Positions 34,742 through 42,356 of a DNA stretch of 51,694 nt are shown in pieces (the first letter of the stretch is position 1; every line of letters starts with the position of its first letter). The position numbers and the translations under genes were made by a program. The notes below the pieces were generated by a model. The model saw nothing but the letters and a program-made list of their open reading frames with translations, searched no databases and had not been told where the DNA came from. Origin of the DNA: Bacillota bacterium (GTDB taxonomy: Bacteria; Bacillota; Clostridia; Clostridiales; Clostridiaceae); the NCBI GenBank assembly GCA_030706015.1, contig JAUZPI010000027.1, positions 1-51,694 on the forward strand, written 5' to 3'.

Positions 34742-35671
34742 ATGGATGGAATTTATTTGGTCTTTGACTATTTTAAAGAGGCATTTCACATAAACAAAAG
34801 AAATAAACGACTCTATACTCCTCAGCTAATACTTATAGCTATAAAGCTTCTTATGATTATTGCCGTAGGGTTAAGAATATATACTTGGATTGGCAACTTC
34901 GATGTTAGTACATTTTCTGACTATAGAAAATTGCTTCACTTTTTTCTAGCCTATGGTATTAAGATCATTTTAGCTCTTATTTTATACTCTTTAGTATCTG
35001 TATTTATGGATAGCGGCTTATACAACATGTACAAAAAGTGTGTTTTATATGATTCAGTCCAGGAAGGAGATTTTTCTGAAGGAGTAAAAAAATATTTCCT
35101 TAGATTTCTATTAGGTAGTATCGTTATTGGAATTTTATATACTGTTGCATCCGTTATAATTGCAATTATAGGCCTTATAACATTAGGGCTTGGTTCTTCA
35201 ATTATATTGCTATTAGCAACTATATTTTTGAGCATGTGGAAAGTCTCTATTGTTTTTGATGACACAGATGTATTCACCGCTATATCAAACAGCTTCAAAT
35301 TTGCCAAAGATAATTTTCTAGCTATTTCATTTCTGCAGATAGTTCATTTAGCTTTTACCAATATGCGCAGCGGAGGCAGCGGATTTAACTATAACAGCTT
35401 TAACAGTTTGGGTAATAATTCTAACAACTCCCTAAACTCAACTAATCCTTTTCCTTACCAATCAAAAGGAATATTGGATTCGACTCAAGTTATTGATCAA
35501 GGAATAAAATTAGCTAAAACTGTAGTAGCAATACTAATTCCAGTGATAACTATAGCAGCCTTATCTGCCTATATTATAAAAATGATTTTTGAAGTTTTCT
35601 TTTCACTAACCTTATTTGTAGCCTACAAGAATAAGTTTAATGCATACAATCCAAATAGGGAGGTGCTATAA
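34742..35671 (+). CDS. Polytopic membrane protein of unknown function (first of two paralogues)
   Basis: This 309-residue protein has about six membrane segments. It begins MDGIYLVFDYFKEAFHINKRNK, then alternates hydrophobic helices with a DDTDVFTAISNSFKFAKDNF amphipathic segment and an Asn/Ser/Gly-rich low-complexity loop (about residues 223-260, NNSNNSLNSTN). The amphipathic pattern recurs in the next gene, so the two are paralogous. No function is recognised. The ATG at 34742 is chosen over one at 34688 because GGAGGG lies upstream, though at a long 12-nt spacing. Two nucleotides separate it from the next gene: translation is coupled. Confidence 0.75.
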   Translation: MDGIYLVFDYFKEAFHINKRNKRLYTPQLILIAIKLLMIIAVGLRIYTWIGNFDVSTFSDYRKLLHFFLAYGIKIILALILYSLVSVFMDSGLYNMYKKCVLYDSVQEGDFSEGVKKYFLRFLLGSIVIGILYTVASVIIAIIGLITLGLGSSIILLLATIFLSMWKVSIVFDDTDVFTAISNSFKFAKDNFLAISFLQIVHLAFTNMRSGGSGFNYNSFNSLGNNSNNSLNSTNPFPYQSKGILDSTQVIDQGIKLAKTVVAILIPVITIAALSAYIIKMIFEVFFSLTLFVAYKNKFNAYNPNREVL

Positions 35672-35673
35672 CC

Positions 35674-36450
35674 ATGTGGTTTGATGAAATAATGGATGAT
35701 TGTAAAAATGCAATGCGAATTTCTGCTAATAATAAAGGAATATTTATACCTATATTTGTAAACTTAGGTTTTAGTATTATCCTTATTTTATGCGCATTTG
35801 TAAGCTTTCTCAGAGAGCTAATTGAAATCTTTAGCAACGATATGAGCGATGCTTCTAAGACCACCTTTTTTATGCAGCATCTTCCTCGTATAATAATAAC
35901 CCTAGTTTTACTTAGTATTTTATTCATGATAAAAAATGCAATAATAGAAGTTGGTACTTTAAACTTGATTAAAGTAGCTTCAAATGGCGGAAGAATTACT
36001 ATTAATGATTTTATGAATGGAATAAGCAAATACTTTTTTAAGGTGCTAGGCGGAACCGTATTTCTTGCATTGATAACTATAGTACTGTCACCTATTATAA
36101 TTGTTTTATTTATATTATACGCAGCATTGGTGGGAACACTTACAGCTGGCTGGGGTCTAATTTTTCTCAGTGCAGTTATATTGCTTCTATTTAAGCCTTG
36201 GACCACTATAGTAGTTGTTGATGACATATCACCAATTAAAGCCATCGGTATAAGCCTTAAATTAGGTAAAAGATATTTTAAAGGGCTATTTGTGATTATG
36301 CTATCATTTTTGCTTTTAAGCAGTTATGCTGCAGCTGCCTTTGGTCCCCTTGCAGCAGTGCTAGCCGGCTGGTTTTTATCTGGAATAGTACTTATTTACT
36401 TTAAGGTCATTATACTAATGATATACACAAATAACCTCTCTCGATCTTAG
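35674..36450 (+). CDS. Polytopic membrane protein of unknown function (second paralogue)
   Basis: This 258-residue protein has about six membrane segments. The N-terminus MDDCKNAMRISANNKGIF matches the pattern of the preceding paralogue (FKEAFHINKRNKRLY). VVVDDISPIKAIGISLKLGKRYF likewise corresponds to VFDDTDVFTAISNSFKFAKDNF there, so both carry an amphipathic VxDD..xAIxxSxKxxKxxF element. The last nine codons and stop (YTNNLSRS*) lie inside the first copy of the downstream 100-bp repeat, so the C-terminus was probably altered or set when the repeat arose. GGGAGGTG precedes the ATG. Function unknown. Confidence 0.77.
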   Translation: MWFDEIMDDCKNAMRISANNKGIFIPIFVNLGFSIILILCAFVSFLRELIEIFSNDMSDASKTTFFMQHLPRIIITLVLLSILFMIKNAIIEVGTLNLIKVASNGGRITINDFMNGISKYFFKVLGGTVFLALITIVLSPIIIVLFILYAALVGTLTAGWGLIFLSAVILLLFKPWTTIVVVDDISPIKAIGISLKLGKRYFKGLFVIMLSFLLLSSYAAAAFGPLAAVLAGWFLSGIVLIYFKVIILMIYTNNLSRS

Positions 36451-36741
36451 ATCGAGCTTACATTCATTAACCTATGTGGGGAATGGAGTAACTAATATTA
36501 TTTTATATATTCAGAGATATCACTACACAAATAACCTCTCTCGATCTTAGATCGAGCGTCCATTCATTAACCTATATGGGGAATGGAGTAACTAATATTA
36601 TTTTATTTATTCAGAGATATCACTACACAAATATCCTCTCTCGACCTTAGGTCGAGCGTCCATTCATTAACCTATGTGGGGAATGGAGTAACTAATATTA
36701 TTTTATTTATTCAGAGATATCACTACACAAATATCCTCTCT
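36424..36741 (+). repeat. Three 100-bp tandem repeats plus a truncated fourth copy
   Basis: Copies start at 36425, 36525 and 36625, with a 17-bp partial copy at 36725. The period is exactly 100 bp and copies differ at only a few positions. Each copy contains a short-loop hairpin, CTCGATC-TTA-GATCGAG in copies 1 and 2 and CTCGACC-TTA-GGTCGAG in copy 3 (a paired change that keeps the stem). It also contains a second arm pair (T)CCATTC...GAATGG(A). Period 100 is not a multiple of three, so there is no repeated peptide. In transcripts of the membrane gene pair these form a 3' UTR of about 300 nt with six hairpins, ending at a terminator. Confidence 0.95.
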
Positions 36742-36744
36742 TAA

Positions 36745-36780
36745 CCTGCAGCCGCCAACGGGCTGCAGGAATTTTTATTT
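36745..36780 (+). terminator. Strong terminator after the tandem repeats
   Basis: CCTGCAGCC (36745-36753) pairs perfectly with GGCTGCAGG (36761-36769), followed by AATTTTTATTTT. It begins where the truncated fourth repeat stops. Confidence 0.92.
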
Positions 36781-36872
36781 TCTAATCAAATTCTAATCTT
36801 GCACTAAGGAAGTTCTAATTACTCAAACCTATAATAAAACCATAGATTAAATTATTTTTGGAGGGATTGAAA

Positions 36873-37346
36873 ATGTCAGTAAGATTAGAAGATATTGATG
36901 CCTTAAAACAAAGAGCAAATGTAAGTTATGAGGATGCTAGGGATGCACTTGAGAAATTTAACGGAGATATAGTTGAAGCTTTAGTTTATCTTGAAAAGGA
37001 GAAAAAAATCAAAAGTGAAACTAAAGAAAAAACAGAACATTCTTTTATAATTACTATAAAAAGAATTATAAAAAAAGCACATAAAATAAAATTTACAATA
37101 AAGAAAGATGATAAAGTGATTTTAAGCTTACCTATTACTATAATTATAATATTATGCATATTCGCCACACCATTGGTAATAGCCGGTGTACTGTTAGCGT
37201 TATTTACAAACCACAGAATTAGTTTTGAGCATAAGGATAACAAGTATTCAGAAGTAAACTCTGTTTTAGATAAAGTATCTAATAAAATAAACATTGTTAA
37301 AACCAAACTCGCAGAAGATGATGCTGAACCTTCTTCTACAAATTAA
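36873..37346 (+). CDS. UBA-like / DUF4342 domain membrane protein
   Basis: This 157-residue protein has an N-terminal region (VRLEDIDALKQRANVSYEDARDALEKFNGDIVEALVYLEKE) resembling a UBA/TS-N type helical domain of the sort found in EF-Ts. It is followed by a basic DUF4342-like stretch (IIKKAHKIKFTIKKDDKVILSLPI), then a single hydrophobic segment of about 25 residues and a polar tail. Function unknown. The ATG at 36873 behind TTGGAGGGATTG is preferred over a TTG at 36858 that would overlap the ribosome binding site. It ends at a terminator just before the two-component system. Confidence 0.8.
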   Translation: MSVRLEDIDALKQRANVSYEDARDALEKFNGDIVEALVYLEKEKKIKSETKEKTEHSFIITIKRIIKKAHKIKFTIKKDDKVILSLPITIIIILCIFATPLVIAGVLLALFTNHRISFEHKDNKYSEVNSVLDKVSNKINIVKTKLAEDDAEPSSTN

Positions 37347-37358
37347 TTTTCTCCTTGT

Positions 37359-37392
37359 ATAACCTGCATTGAAATATGTAGGTTATGTTTAT
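37359..37392 (+). terminator. Terminator after the DUF4342 gene
   Basis: ATAACCTGCAT (37359-37369) pairs with ATGTAGGTTAT (ending 37386), with one G-T wobble, followed by GTTTATTT. Confidence 0.75.
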
Positions 37393-37449
37393 TTATAGCT
37401 AAATAAGATATAATTAAGCTATATTAGTAACTATCAAAGGAGTGTAACT

Positions 37450-38142
37450 ATGCCAGCTCAATCTATTCTGTTAATTGAGGACGAACTTAAAATAGCTAGA
37501 TTCTTAGAACTAGAATTAAAATATGAGGGCTATACTGTTGAACAGGCTCATGACGGTCGCTCAGGCCTACAAAAAGCCTTGGAGAATAATTTTGACCTTA
37601 TAATACTTGATGTAATGCTTCCAGCATTAAATGGAATGGAAGTATTAAGAAGATTACGACAAACCTCGGGGGTACCAGTAATCATGCTTACAGCAAAGGA
37701 TGAGGTTATGGATAAAGTTATGGGACTTGATATAGGGGCCGATGATTATGTAACAAAGCCCTTTGCTATAGAAGAATTATTAGCTCGAATTAGAGTAGCA
37801 CTTAAACGAAAAAATAACGTTACAGCTGTTAACCCATCAATTCTAAAGATAGATGAATTGACGGTAGATTTAGAAAAACATACTGTCAGCTTTAATAATG
37901 AGTATGTAGAGCTTACAAAACGTGAATTTGATTTACTAAAATACCTTATTGAAAACAAGAATATAGTTTTATCTAGGGAAAAAATACTAGAAACAGTATG
38001 GGGTTATGACTACCTAGGAGACACAAATGTGGTAGATGTTTATATCCGTTATTTGAGAAGTAAAATCGACGATAAATATAATAAAAAACTTATTCATACT
38101 GTAAGAGGGGTGGGATACGTCCTAAGAAATGGAAATAATTAA
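37450..38142 (+). CDS. OmpR/PhoB-family response regulator
   Basis: This 230-residue protein has a receiver domain with the acidic pocket E10-D11, phospho-acceptor D54 (LIILDVMLP), T81 and K103 (VTKPF). A winged-helix DNA-binding domain (about 125-228) follows, ending RYLRSKIDDKYNKKLIHTVRGVGYVLR. It is typical of the OmpR/PhoB class, which activates or represses by binding direct repeats as a dimer. The histidine kinase gene overlaps it by 14 nt, so the pair is translationally coupled. The target is not evident; no transporter is immediately adjacent. Start ATG follows AAAGGAGTG. Confidence 0.95.
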   Translation: MPAQSILLIEDELKIARFLELELKYEGYTVEQAHDGRSGLQKALENNFDLIILDVMLPALNGMEVLRRLRQTSGVPVIMLTAKDEVMDKVMGLDIGADDYVTKPFAIEELLARIRVALKRKNNVTAVNPSILKIDELTVDLEKHTVSFNNEYVELTKREFDLLKYLIENKNIVLSREKILETVWGYDYLGDTNVVDVYIRYLRSKIDDKYNKKLIHTVRGVGYVLRNGNN

Positions 38143-39595
38143 GATATTCTTCAAAATCCTCTGGAAAACACTATCTTTATATTTCATGATAGTGCAGAAA
38201 TTTGCTTCAGTATTATTTTCGATAATAAGCCCTGCATTAAATAAGATAAATAGACGTCTCCGTTTTTCTATCTCATTTAAGATAACAGCAGTATATGCAT
38301 TTATTCTTTCAATAATACTTTTGATACTAAGCATTCTACTGTCCGCCGCCTTCCAATCCTTCTTAACTAATGGTGCAGAAGTAGATTTAACCAGAACCTT
38401 AACGATTTTAAAACAAGCTTCTTTCGTAGATTCAGAGGACTTTTATAAAGCCATAAAACAGGAATCTCAGGAGGATAATACTAACTTCTCTTTATTTGAT
38501 AAAAATAAAAAACTTCTTTATTCCACTGATGGAGATAAGCATAGAGAACTTAATAATAATATGGATTCAATAAATATTGAAACCTCATCAAATATACGTA
38601 TTATTACCCTAAGTTCAGAAATGCAAAAAGATAACTACGCGCATTATATTCAAGCTTCAAAAAAGTTAACTTCCGAGCAAACTTATAATCAAGTTTTTAC
38701 TATTATTCTACTAATACTAGATACTACCATAGTTCTAATAACTATACTTGTAGGCAATAAGTCAAGTAAAAAAATATTGCTTCCGATAGACACCATGACT
38801 AAGACTGTAAAACATATTTCTATCCAAGCTTTAGACACACGTTTAGATGTCAGTGGTTCTCAAGATGAACTTAAGGATTTAGCCGAAACCTTTAATGAAA
38901 TGATTGATAGAATACAGCATTCTTATGAACAACAAAATCAATTTGTTTCAGATGCTTCTCATGAACTTAGAACTCCTATATCCGTTATCCAAGGATACGC
39001 AAACTTACTAGATAGATGGGGTAAGAACGACAAAGATGTGTTAGAGGAATCGATTTTCGCTATTAAAATTGAGGCTGAGAATATGAAGGATTTAGTTGAA
39101 AAACTACTTTTTTTAGCAAGAGCTGATAAAAACACTCAAAAAATTGAAAAGTCAGACTTTCACTTAAATGAGTTAATTTACGAAGTGATAAAAGAAACCA
39201 AACTAATTAACTCAACTCATACTATATTAAGCAAAGTCAATGACGAAGTACTCATAAGTGCAGATAGAAAGCTTATAAAGCAAGCTCTAAGAATTTTTAT
39301 AGATAATAGTATAAAATATACTCCTGTTAACGGAATTATAAAACTTAACTCTTATAAAATCAGTAAAATAATGTGCATAGATATTCAGGATAATGGTATA
39401 GGCATTTCTTCTGAAGATTTACCACATATCTTCGATAGATTTTACAGGGCAGATAAATCTAGAACAAAAGAAACCGGTGGAACAGGTCTGGGCTTATCCA
39501 TTGCAAAGTGGATAATTTATATGCATAAAGGTTCCATTGAGGTTGAAAGTAAATTAAACTGCGGAACAAAGATCATTATAAAACTTCCTATATAA
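38129..39595 (+). CDS. Sensor histidine kinase
   Basis: This 488-residue protein has two membrane segments (about 53-75 and 189-209) flanking an extracytoplasmic sensor domain of about 113 residues, a HAMP domain (about 211-263) and a HisKA H-box with H278 (VSDASHELRTPISVIQGYANLL). HATPase motifs follow: DNSIKYTP (N box), DNGIGI (G1) and ETGGTGLGLSIAKWI (G2). It should phosphorylate the overlapping response regulator. The 50-residue cytoplasmic N-terminal extension before the first membrane segment is longer than usual; a later ATG (codon 20) is possible but has no clear ribosome binding site. Confidence 0.94.
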   Translation: MEIIKIFFKILWKTLSLYFMIVQKFASVLFSIISPALNKINRRLRFSISFKITAVYAFILSIILLILSILLSAAFQSFLTNGAEVDLTRTLTILKQASFVDSEDFYKAIKQESQEDNTNFSLFDKNKKLLYSTDGDKHRELNNNMDSINIETSSNIRIITLSSEMQKDNYAHYIQASKKLTSEQTYNQVFTIILLILDTTIVLITILVGNKSSKKILLPIDTMTKTVKHISIQALDTRLDVSGSQDELKDLAETFNEMIDRIQHSYEQQNQFVSDASHELRTPISVIQGYANLLDRWGKNDKDVLEESIFAIKIEAENMKDLVEKLLFLARADKNTQKIEKSDFHLNELIYEVIKETKLINSTHTILSKVNDEVLISADRKLIKQALRIFIDNSIKYTPVNGIIKLNSYKISKIMCIDIQDNGIGISSEDLPHIFDRFYRADKSRTKETGGTGLGLSIAKWIIYMHKGSIEVESKLNCGTKIIIKLPI

Positions 39596-39597
39596 AA

Positions 39598-39655
39598 AGT
39601 CGTGCATTTGAATCTTCTTAATATATTACTATAAATATTACAAAAATGCACGACT
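39598..39655. terminator. Long hairpin between convergent kinase and small ORF
   Basis: AGTCGTGCATTT (39598-39609) pairs perfectly with AAATGCACGACT (39644-39655). Read on the minus strand it is followed by TTTTTATA, so it best serves the small gene at 39683-39892. Confidence 0.75.
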
Positions 39656-39682
39656 GTTACTATTTATACATATCTAGAAACC

Positions 39683-39892
39683 TCATAACTTTTTATACAA
39701 TAATCTATTGCCATTATCCTGACTGATAACCACTGAACTATACATACCTCTTTCAACCTCTTCCTTGAACCTTTTACCATCTGCAGTATGCTCTTCGTCT
39801 GGATAATCATCCTGTACTATATCCTTATATAAAAAAGGCTGCCCAGTAGGTACTTTATTTAATTTAGCTCTATCTATATGGCTTCTGTCCAT
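39683..39892 (-). CDS. Small hypothetical protein (possibly DUF1413-like)
   Basis: This 69-residue, charged, soluble protein has the internal pattern PTGQPFLYKDIVQDDYP...GKRFKEEVERGMYSSVVI...LYKKL. This resembles the small DUF1413-type domain (promiscuous binding domain with GxxFxLKDL and GKxFxxxVxxG), but the match is by eye only. It has a single-gene context with a terminator below it and a perfect palindrome about 55 nt upstream. Function unknown. Confidence 0.6.
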   Translation of the reverse strand: MDRSHIDRAKLNKVPTGQPFLYKDIVQDDYPDEEHTADGKRFKEEVERGMYSSVVISQDNGNRLLYKKL

Positions 39893-39944
39893 ACTTTTAC
39901 ACTCCTCATATTATATTTATCTAACCTACATCCATACAATAGAA

Positions 39945-39962
39945 GTTTTCAACATTGAAAAC
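39945..39962 (-). promoter_or_regulatory. Perfect 18-bp palindrome upstream of the small hypothetical gene
   Basis: GTTTTCAACATTGAAAAC has 8-bp arms and a CA centre. It lies 53-70 nt upstream of the start at 39892 and is a candidate operator. The wider gap 39893-40171 has no other gene; the DUF1657 promoter must lie in it. Confidence 0.5.
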
Positions 39963-40171
39963 CACACAATTTACTCATAATCTTATTTTAAAGCTATAGC
40001 TTTGGTCGATAATATTGTAACCTATGAAAACTAATTTAATGTTAGTAAATATTCTAAACTCTAGGCAATTTTTAATAGAATATATCCGCTGCAATAAACT
40101 AATAATAAAATCGACTCCTAAAGTTAAAAAACTTTTTGTGAGAATAAAACTGGCTATCTGGAGGTAGTATC

Positions 40172-40480
40172 ATGACAGTTATAAATAAGTTAGAGCAAAC
40201 TCTTGAAATGATTAAGTCTAGTGAGTCTAACTGCAAAACTTTTTCAATGGATACTGACGACCCAAATGCAAAACAACTATTTACACAAGTTGCTGATACT
40301 TTAAAGCAGTGTGAAAATATGCTTCAAAGTAGAGTTAATTACGTAGTAAGCCAAGAACCCCAATATCAGCCACAACAGCAACAAAAACAAGTTGTATCTC
40401 AGCAGGAACAGCAAAATGCTACTAAACAAATTAATATAAGAGATGAAAGCTGTGGTTGTGGCTGCGACATCAAGCATTAA
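40172..40480 (+). CDS. DUF1657 domain protein with Gln-rich, Cys-rich tail
   Basis: This 102-residue protein has an N-terminal region of about 65 residues (VINKLEQTLEMIKSSESNCKTFSMDTDDPNAKQLFTQVADTL) that matches DUF1657, a small helical domain known from spore-associated proteins, including those encoded with SpoVA(2mob) and the 2Duf protein. It is followed by a glutamine-rich linker and a C-terminal CGCGCD motif that could bind metal. DUF1657 proteins are usually about 70 residues, so the tail is an addition. Start ATG follows CTGGAGGTAGTATC. It converges on the envelope operon and shares its terminator. Confidence 0.82.
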   Translation: MTVINKLEQTLEMIKSSESNCKTFSMDTDDPNAKQLFTQVADTLKQCENMLQSRVNYVVSQEPQYQPQQQQKQVVSQQEQQNATKQINIRDESCGCGCDIKH

Positions 40481-40499
40481 ACTAATCTGTTATATCTAA

Positions 40500-40551
40500 A
40501 TAAAAACTAAGTTTCAGATATAATTAGCCTTAGCTGAAACTTAGTTTTTAT
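40500..40551. terminator. Strong bidirectional terminator
   Basis: An 18-bp perfect stem (arms 40500-40517 and 40534-40551) whose outer part is A5/T5 on both sides, between convergent DUF1657 and envelope operon genes. Confidence 0.92.
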
Positions 40552-40569
40552 AAGCTTTTTAATATGATT

Positions 40570-41124
40570 CTATAAGTCTACTGTTAAATACTTTTCTAAT
40601 ATACCATTTATAGTTTCCTTATCCTCTATGTCGCCATAAACAGTAAGCATATGATATCCTTCCTTTATACTCTTAACAGATCTAAACATAGATATTATTG
40701 CTGCAAAACATGCACTTATTATTGCTCCTATACAAATACCTAAAACTATTGTAACAATAGCACCTCCAGAAGATACAGGATTCAATAATGGTAGTGCTAT
40801 AAGTGTTTTACTATGGGCTGCTCCTATTAAACCTCCTATTACACCACCAATACCTGCTGCCTTTAGGGCTACATACCCCTCTCCAGGTAAGAACATATAC
40901 AAATCATAAATATCTTCAATAAAATTCTGTGTAAGTGTTCTGCTAACTAAATTAGTAATTCCGTTATTATTTAGCTCATCTATCGCCTGTTGCATTTCAT
41001 TTAAGTCTCTAAAAAATTTTGTAGTCATAAAAGAGAGTCTAGGAAGATTCTCCAGCTTCTGTCTTAACTGTTCTTGAATTTGATATTGAATATCCTTTTG
41101 CTGCTGGGATGTTTGCTCACCCAC
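40570..41124 (-). CDS. Membrane protein with glycine-zipper segments, last gene of envelope operon
   Basis: This 184-residue protein has an N-terminal polar, glutamine-rich coiled-coil-like region (about 1-50), an amphipathic middle, then two glycine-rich membrane segments (about 88-104, GIGGVIGGLIGA, and 115-145) and a C-terminal domain with YHMLTVYGDIEDKETINGILEKY. The arrangement recalls general-stress-protein-17M-like proteins, but no firm family is recognised. The start is GTG at 41124 after AAAGGAG. It lies 17 nt downstream of the cell-wall-binding protein gene and is part of the same operon. Confidence 0.72.
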   Translation of the reverse strand: MGEQTSQQQKDIQYQIQEQLRQKLENLPRLSFMTTKFFRDLNEMQQAIDELNNNGITNLVSRTLTQNFIEDIYDLYMFLPGEGYVALKAAGIGGVIGGLIGAAHSKTLIALPLLNPVSSGGAIVTIVLGICIGAIISACFAAIISMFRSVKSIKEGYHMLTVYGDIEDKETINGILEKYLTVDL

Positions 41125-41141
41125 TATCCACCACTCCTTTA

Positions 41142-42350
41142 TTATGATAGAAGTTCATCTAATTGTCCCTGAATATTTTCATCTATAAAATCCTTTGATC
41201 CAATTATTACACCATAATTATTCATCTTTTCCTGAACCGAAACGTCCATAGGTCTAATATCACTTAAATATTTTTGTACTACAGCAGGGATACTACTTTT
41301 TTTTACAAATAATATTGGTCCATGCTCACTCTTATAAGCCAAAACGGCTGATGCTGCTGGCAAATGCCAGTCATCCAGTGTAGCAAATATAAAGTTATGT
41401 CCAGACTTTTCTATATTCCAACCAAATTCCGTAGTCTTTCTACCAAACCACCATGAAAAATTCTTACCAACATCTCTATATCTAGTAAAATCTATTGCTT
41501 GCGTATATATATCATTTGCATCTGAAATTCTTTGTACATGACCATATTTACTTAACTCTGATTGAACCTTAGGAGATATTACAGAATCATCTCCTAAAAC
41601 ATATATATACGCTCCTCCACGTCTAAACTTAAGTGCTTCAGCTACCTTGTCTGGTATAGAATCCTTTTTAATAAAGAAGAATACATCTCCTGAATGTGCT
41701 GACCAGGCAGTTTCCATAAGTGCATAATCTGATGCCTCTATAGGTGCCACTACTACTTTATCATTATGGCTTCCCTTATAAGCAGCTATATAATCATCTA
41801 TATTCTTAGATAACTCATAGGTATCATTACCCTTTAACTCCCTGAAGTTCCACCCCAGCTTTACCACTTCATCTTTTACACCATTCCCCAAATCCCCTAT
41901 TAGGTATACCTTACTATTTCTATCTAATACAACTCCCTGAGGTGATAATCTCTTCATTTCTCTTAATATAGTATTAGGGATACTATCCTTGTATGTGTAC
42001 AAGATTGGTGCATTTATAGGGTACTTAATAAGTTGTGCCGCTAAAATAGCATCTTCTTTTCTATCTTCTCTAACTAATATTATGGCATTGGGCCTATTGT
42101 CACTAAATGTGGCTGGATAAGCAAACCTTGAAATCGCTGCTGATGTTTCAAAAAAATTGTCTCCATATATCCTCATCGTATTTCTAGTTGCTGATGTTAT
42201 GGGAATATCTTTACTAGTTATATTAGTTTCATAATAATTGGGTTTATACAGGAATATCAGATATATTAATAGAACTCCAAACAATATCCCTGATGTTAGT
42301 GTTATGTAAAATCCTTTTTTTAATGTTCTATTAGTAATCGTATTTATCAC
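41142..42350 (-). CDS. Membrane-anchored protein with cell-wall-binding type 2 repeats
   Basis: This 402-residue protein has a single N-terminal membrane segment (about 13-34), which puts the rest outside the membrane. The ectodomain has at least three repeats of the CW_binding_2 (PF04122) type, e.g. DAILAAQLIKYPINAPILYT...VYLIGDLGNGV and AASAVLAYKSEHGPILFVKKSSIP. In clostridial surface proteins these repeats bind anionic cell-wall polymers. The GTG start at 42350 nearly abuts the ribosome binding site and lies 6 nt after the stop of the preceding gene, suggesting translational reinitiation. Middle gene of a three-gene operon. Confidence 0.8.
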   Translation of the reverse strand: MINTITNRTLKKGFYITLTSGILFGVLLIYLIFLYKPNYYETNITSKDIPITSATRNTMRIYGDNFFETSAAISRFAYPATFSDNRPNAIILVREDRKEDAILAAQLIKYPINAPILYTYKDSIPNTILREMKRLSPQGVVLDRNSKVYLIGDLGNGVKDEVVKLGWNFRELKGNDTYELSKNIDDYIAAYKGSHNDKVVVAPIEASDYALMETAWSAHSGDVFFFIKKDSIPDKVAEALKFRRGGAYIYVLGDDSVISPKVQSELSKYGHVQRISDANDIYTQAIDFTRYRDVGKNFSWWFGRKTTEFGWNIEKSGHNFIFATLDDWHLPAASAVLAYKSEHGPILFVKKSSIPAVVQKYLSDIRPMDVSVQEKMNNYGVIIGSKDFIDENIQGQLDELLS

Positions 42351-42356
42351 TCCTAA

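Noticed and set aside
36424..36741. CRISPR-like array
   Set aside because: The 100-bp units are contiguous and nearly identical, with no variable spacers and no cas genes nearby.
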